Shown here piece by piece: positions 14,538 through 15,855 of a stretch of DNA of 15,855 nt. The DNA is from Agromyces sp. Its GTDB lineage: Bacteria > Actinomycetota > Actinomycetes > Actinomycetales > Microbacteriaceae. Under the pieces are notes generated by a model that searched no databases, was not told where the DNA came from, and saw only the letters and a program-made list of their open reading frames with translations. Numbering within the stretch: position 1 is the stretch's first letter; each line of letters begins with the position of its first letter. The stretch is taken from assembly GCA_031178025.1 (NCBI GenBank), contig JAPSJU010000019.1:1-15855 (forward strand). Reading direction: 5' to 3'. A program made the position numbers and the translations under genes.

Positions 14538-15855
14538 TCAGCGGTGGTCGGTCTCGTGCACGGTGCCGTGACCGTTCGTGCCCACCGGCATCGACTTCTG
14601 CATGAGCATGAGGAACTCGACGTTCGACTGCGTCTCCTTGAGGCGGCCGAGCACCGCTTCGAGCGCTCCCTGCGGCTCGAGGCCGGCCAGCGCACGACGC
14701 AGCTTCCACGTGATCTTCACCTCGTCGGCCGAGAGGAGCATCTCCTCGCGACGGGTCGATGAGGCGTTGACGTCGACGGCCGGGAAGATGCGCTTGTCGG
14801 CGAGCTGCCGGGAGAGCCGCAGCTCCGAGTTGCCGGTGCCCTTGAACTCCTCGAAGATCACCTCGTCCATCTTGGAGCCCGTCTCGACGAGCGCCGTCGC
14901 GAGGATCGTGAGCGAGCCGCCGTTCTCGATGTTGCGGGCCGCGCCGAAGAAGCGCTTGGGCGGGTAGAGCGCCGAGGCGTCGACACCACCCGAGAGGATG
15001 CGACCGGATGCCGGCGCCGCGAGGTTGTACGCGCGACCGAGCCGCGTGATGGAGTCGAGCAGCACGACGACGTCGTGGCCCAGCTCGACGAGGCGCTTCG
15101 CCCGCTCGATGGCGAGTTCGGCGACCGTCGTGTGGTCCTCGGCCGGTCGGTCGAAGGTCGAGGCGATGACCTCGCCCTTCACCGTGCGCTGCATGTCGGT
15201 CACCTCTTCGGGGCGCTCGTCGACGAGCACGACCATGAGGTGGACCTCGGGGTTGTTGATCGAGATGGCGTTCGCGATCTGCTGCAGCACGATCGTCTTG
15301 CCCGCCTTCGGCGGCGCGACGATGAGGCCGCGCTGGCCCTTGCCGATCGGTGCGACGAGATCGATGATGCGCTGGGTGAGCTTGGTCGGCTCCGTCTCGA
15401 GTCGCAGGCGCTCCTGGGGGTAGAGCGGCGTGAGCTTCTGGAACTCCACGCGGGCCGCCGACTCCTCGGGCGTCTGCCCGTTGACGGAATCGACCTTCAC
15501 CAGGGCGTTGTACTTCTGCCGGCTGTTCGACTCGCTGTCACGAGGCTGCTTGATCGAGCCGACGACCGCGTCGCCCTTGCGCAGGTGGTACTTCTTCACC
15601 TGGCCGAGCGAGACGTAGACGTCGCTCGGGCCCGGCAGGTAGCCGGTCGTGCGGACGAACGCGTAGTTGTCGAGCACGTCGAGGATGCCCGCGATGGGGA
15701 TGAGCACGTCGTCGTCGAGGATCTCGGGCTCGAGCTCGTCGCCCACGCCCTGGCCGCGGCGCTTGCGGTCGCGGTAGCGGTTGCGGCGGCCGCCCTCTCC
15801 GTCGGCCTGCTGCTGCGCGTCGCGGCCCTGGCCGGCGCCCTGCTGCTGGCCGCGG
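14538..15855 (-). CDS. rho: Transcription termination factor Rho, N-terminus cut by window edge
   Basis: Rho is the hexameric RNA-dependent ATPase that ends transcription. The frame is open from the right edge to TGA 14538, giving 438 visible residues. The first 36 are a low-complexity Arg/Gly/Gln-rich stretch (with QQQ runs and RRNRYRDRKRR), the end of the long N-terminal extension typical of actinobacterial Rho. An RNA-binding cold-shock-like domain follows (about 48-125, ILDVLDNYAFVRTTGYLPGP). The ATPase domain has Walker A APPKAGKT (about 180-187), Walker B VVVLLDSITRLGRAYN (about 262-277), and the Q/R-loop region SGGVDASALYPPKRFFGAARN. The GTG at 15744-15746 is an internal Val, not the start. 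The C-terminus ends in a short polar tail after FLMLMQKS. prfA follows after 7 nt. Confidence 0.97.
   Translation of the reverse strand, partial: RGQQQGAGQGRDAQQQADGEGGRRNRYRDRKRRGQGVGDELEPEILDDDVLIPIAGILDVLDNYAFVRTTGYLPGPSDVYVSLGQVKKYHLRKGDAVVGSIKQPRDSESNSRQKYNALVKVDSVNGQTPEESAARVEFQKLTPLYPQERLRLETEPTKLTQRIIDLVAPIGKGQRGLIVAPPKAGKTIVLQQIANAISINNPEVHLMVVLVDERPEEVTDMQRTVKGEVIASTFDRPAEDHTTVAELAIERAKRLVELGHDVVVLLDSITRLGRAYNLAAPASGRILSGGVDASALYPPKRFFGAARNIENGGSLTILATALVETGSKMDEVIFEEFKGTGNSELRLSRQLADKRIFPAVDVNASSTRREEMLLSADEVKITWKLRRALAGLEPQGALEAVLGRLKETQSNVEFLMLMQKSMPVGTNGHGTVHETDHR

Noticed and set aside
14531..14695. Extended N-terminus of RF1
   Set aside because: The upstream part lies inside rho, and GTG 14530 gives the normal length of 359 residues.

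Overview
This is a high-GC actinobacterial chromosome segment that carries core housekeeping genes. I see no sign of mobile DNA, CRISPR, rRNA or tRNA. The order rho, prfA, prmC, tsaC, wecA-like, atpI-like, atpBEFHAGDC is the classic actinobacterial arrangement, also known from Mycobacterium. Several details suggest the family Microbacteriaceae or a close relative rather than Mycobacterium. Subunits b and delta are separate genes, epsilon is very short (86 residues), and rpmE is absent between rho and prfA. Genus cannot be fixed from the sequence alone.

Layout, right to left (most genes are on the minus strand). The 3' part of rho (14538-15855) enters from the right edge and is followed after 7 nt by prfA. 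On the plus strand, cysK and cysE (11886-13404) sit between prfA and prmC. They converge on prfA and diverge from prmC. The minus strand resumes with prmC, tsaC, a WecA/MraY-type sugar-phosphate transferase and a small four-helix AtpI-like membrane protein. The last three overlap by 4 and 20 nt. A candidate promoter near 8250-8278 then precedes the eight F1Fo ATP synthase genes (8109 down to 1250). After atpC come a P-loop kinase-like protein and, abutting it, a YaaA-family protein that leaves the window at the left edge.

The genes form three functional groups. Rho, RF1, PrmC (which methylates the GGQ motif of RF1) and TsaC (tRNA t6A) serve transcription termination and translation. The ATP synthase, with the AtpI-like protein, makes ATP from the proton gradient. 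CysE and CysK make cysteine from serine and sulfide, and the CysE C-terminal isoleucine suggests they form the cysteine synthase complex. WecA makes a lipid-linked sugar for the envelope.

I found no new defence or mobile system. The points most worth a second look are the cysKE cassette inside a conserved block, the epsilon subunit without its C-terminal domain, the kinase-yaaA pair attached to the end of the atp operon, apparent leaderless promoters for prmC and tsaC, a possible CTG start for atpB, and two hairpins between atpH and atpA. There is no gene-free stretch longer than about 190 bases.
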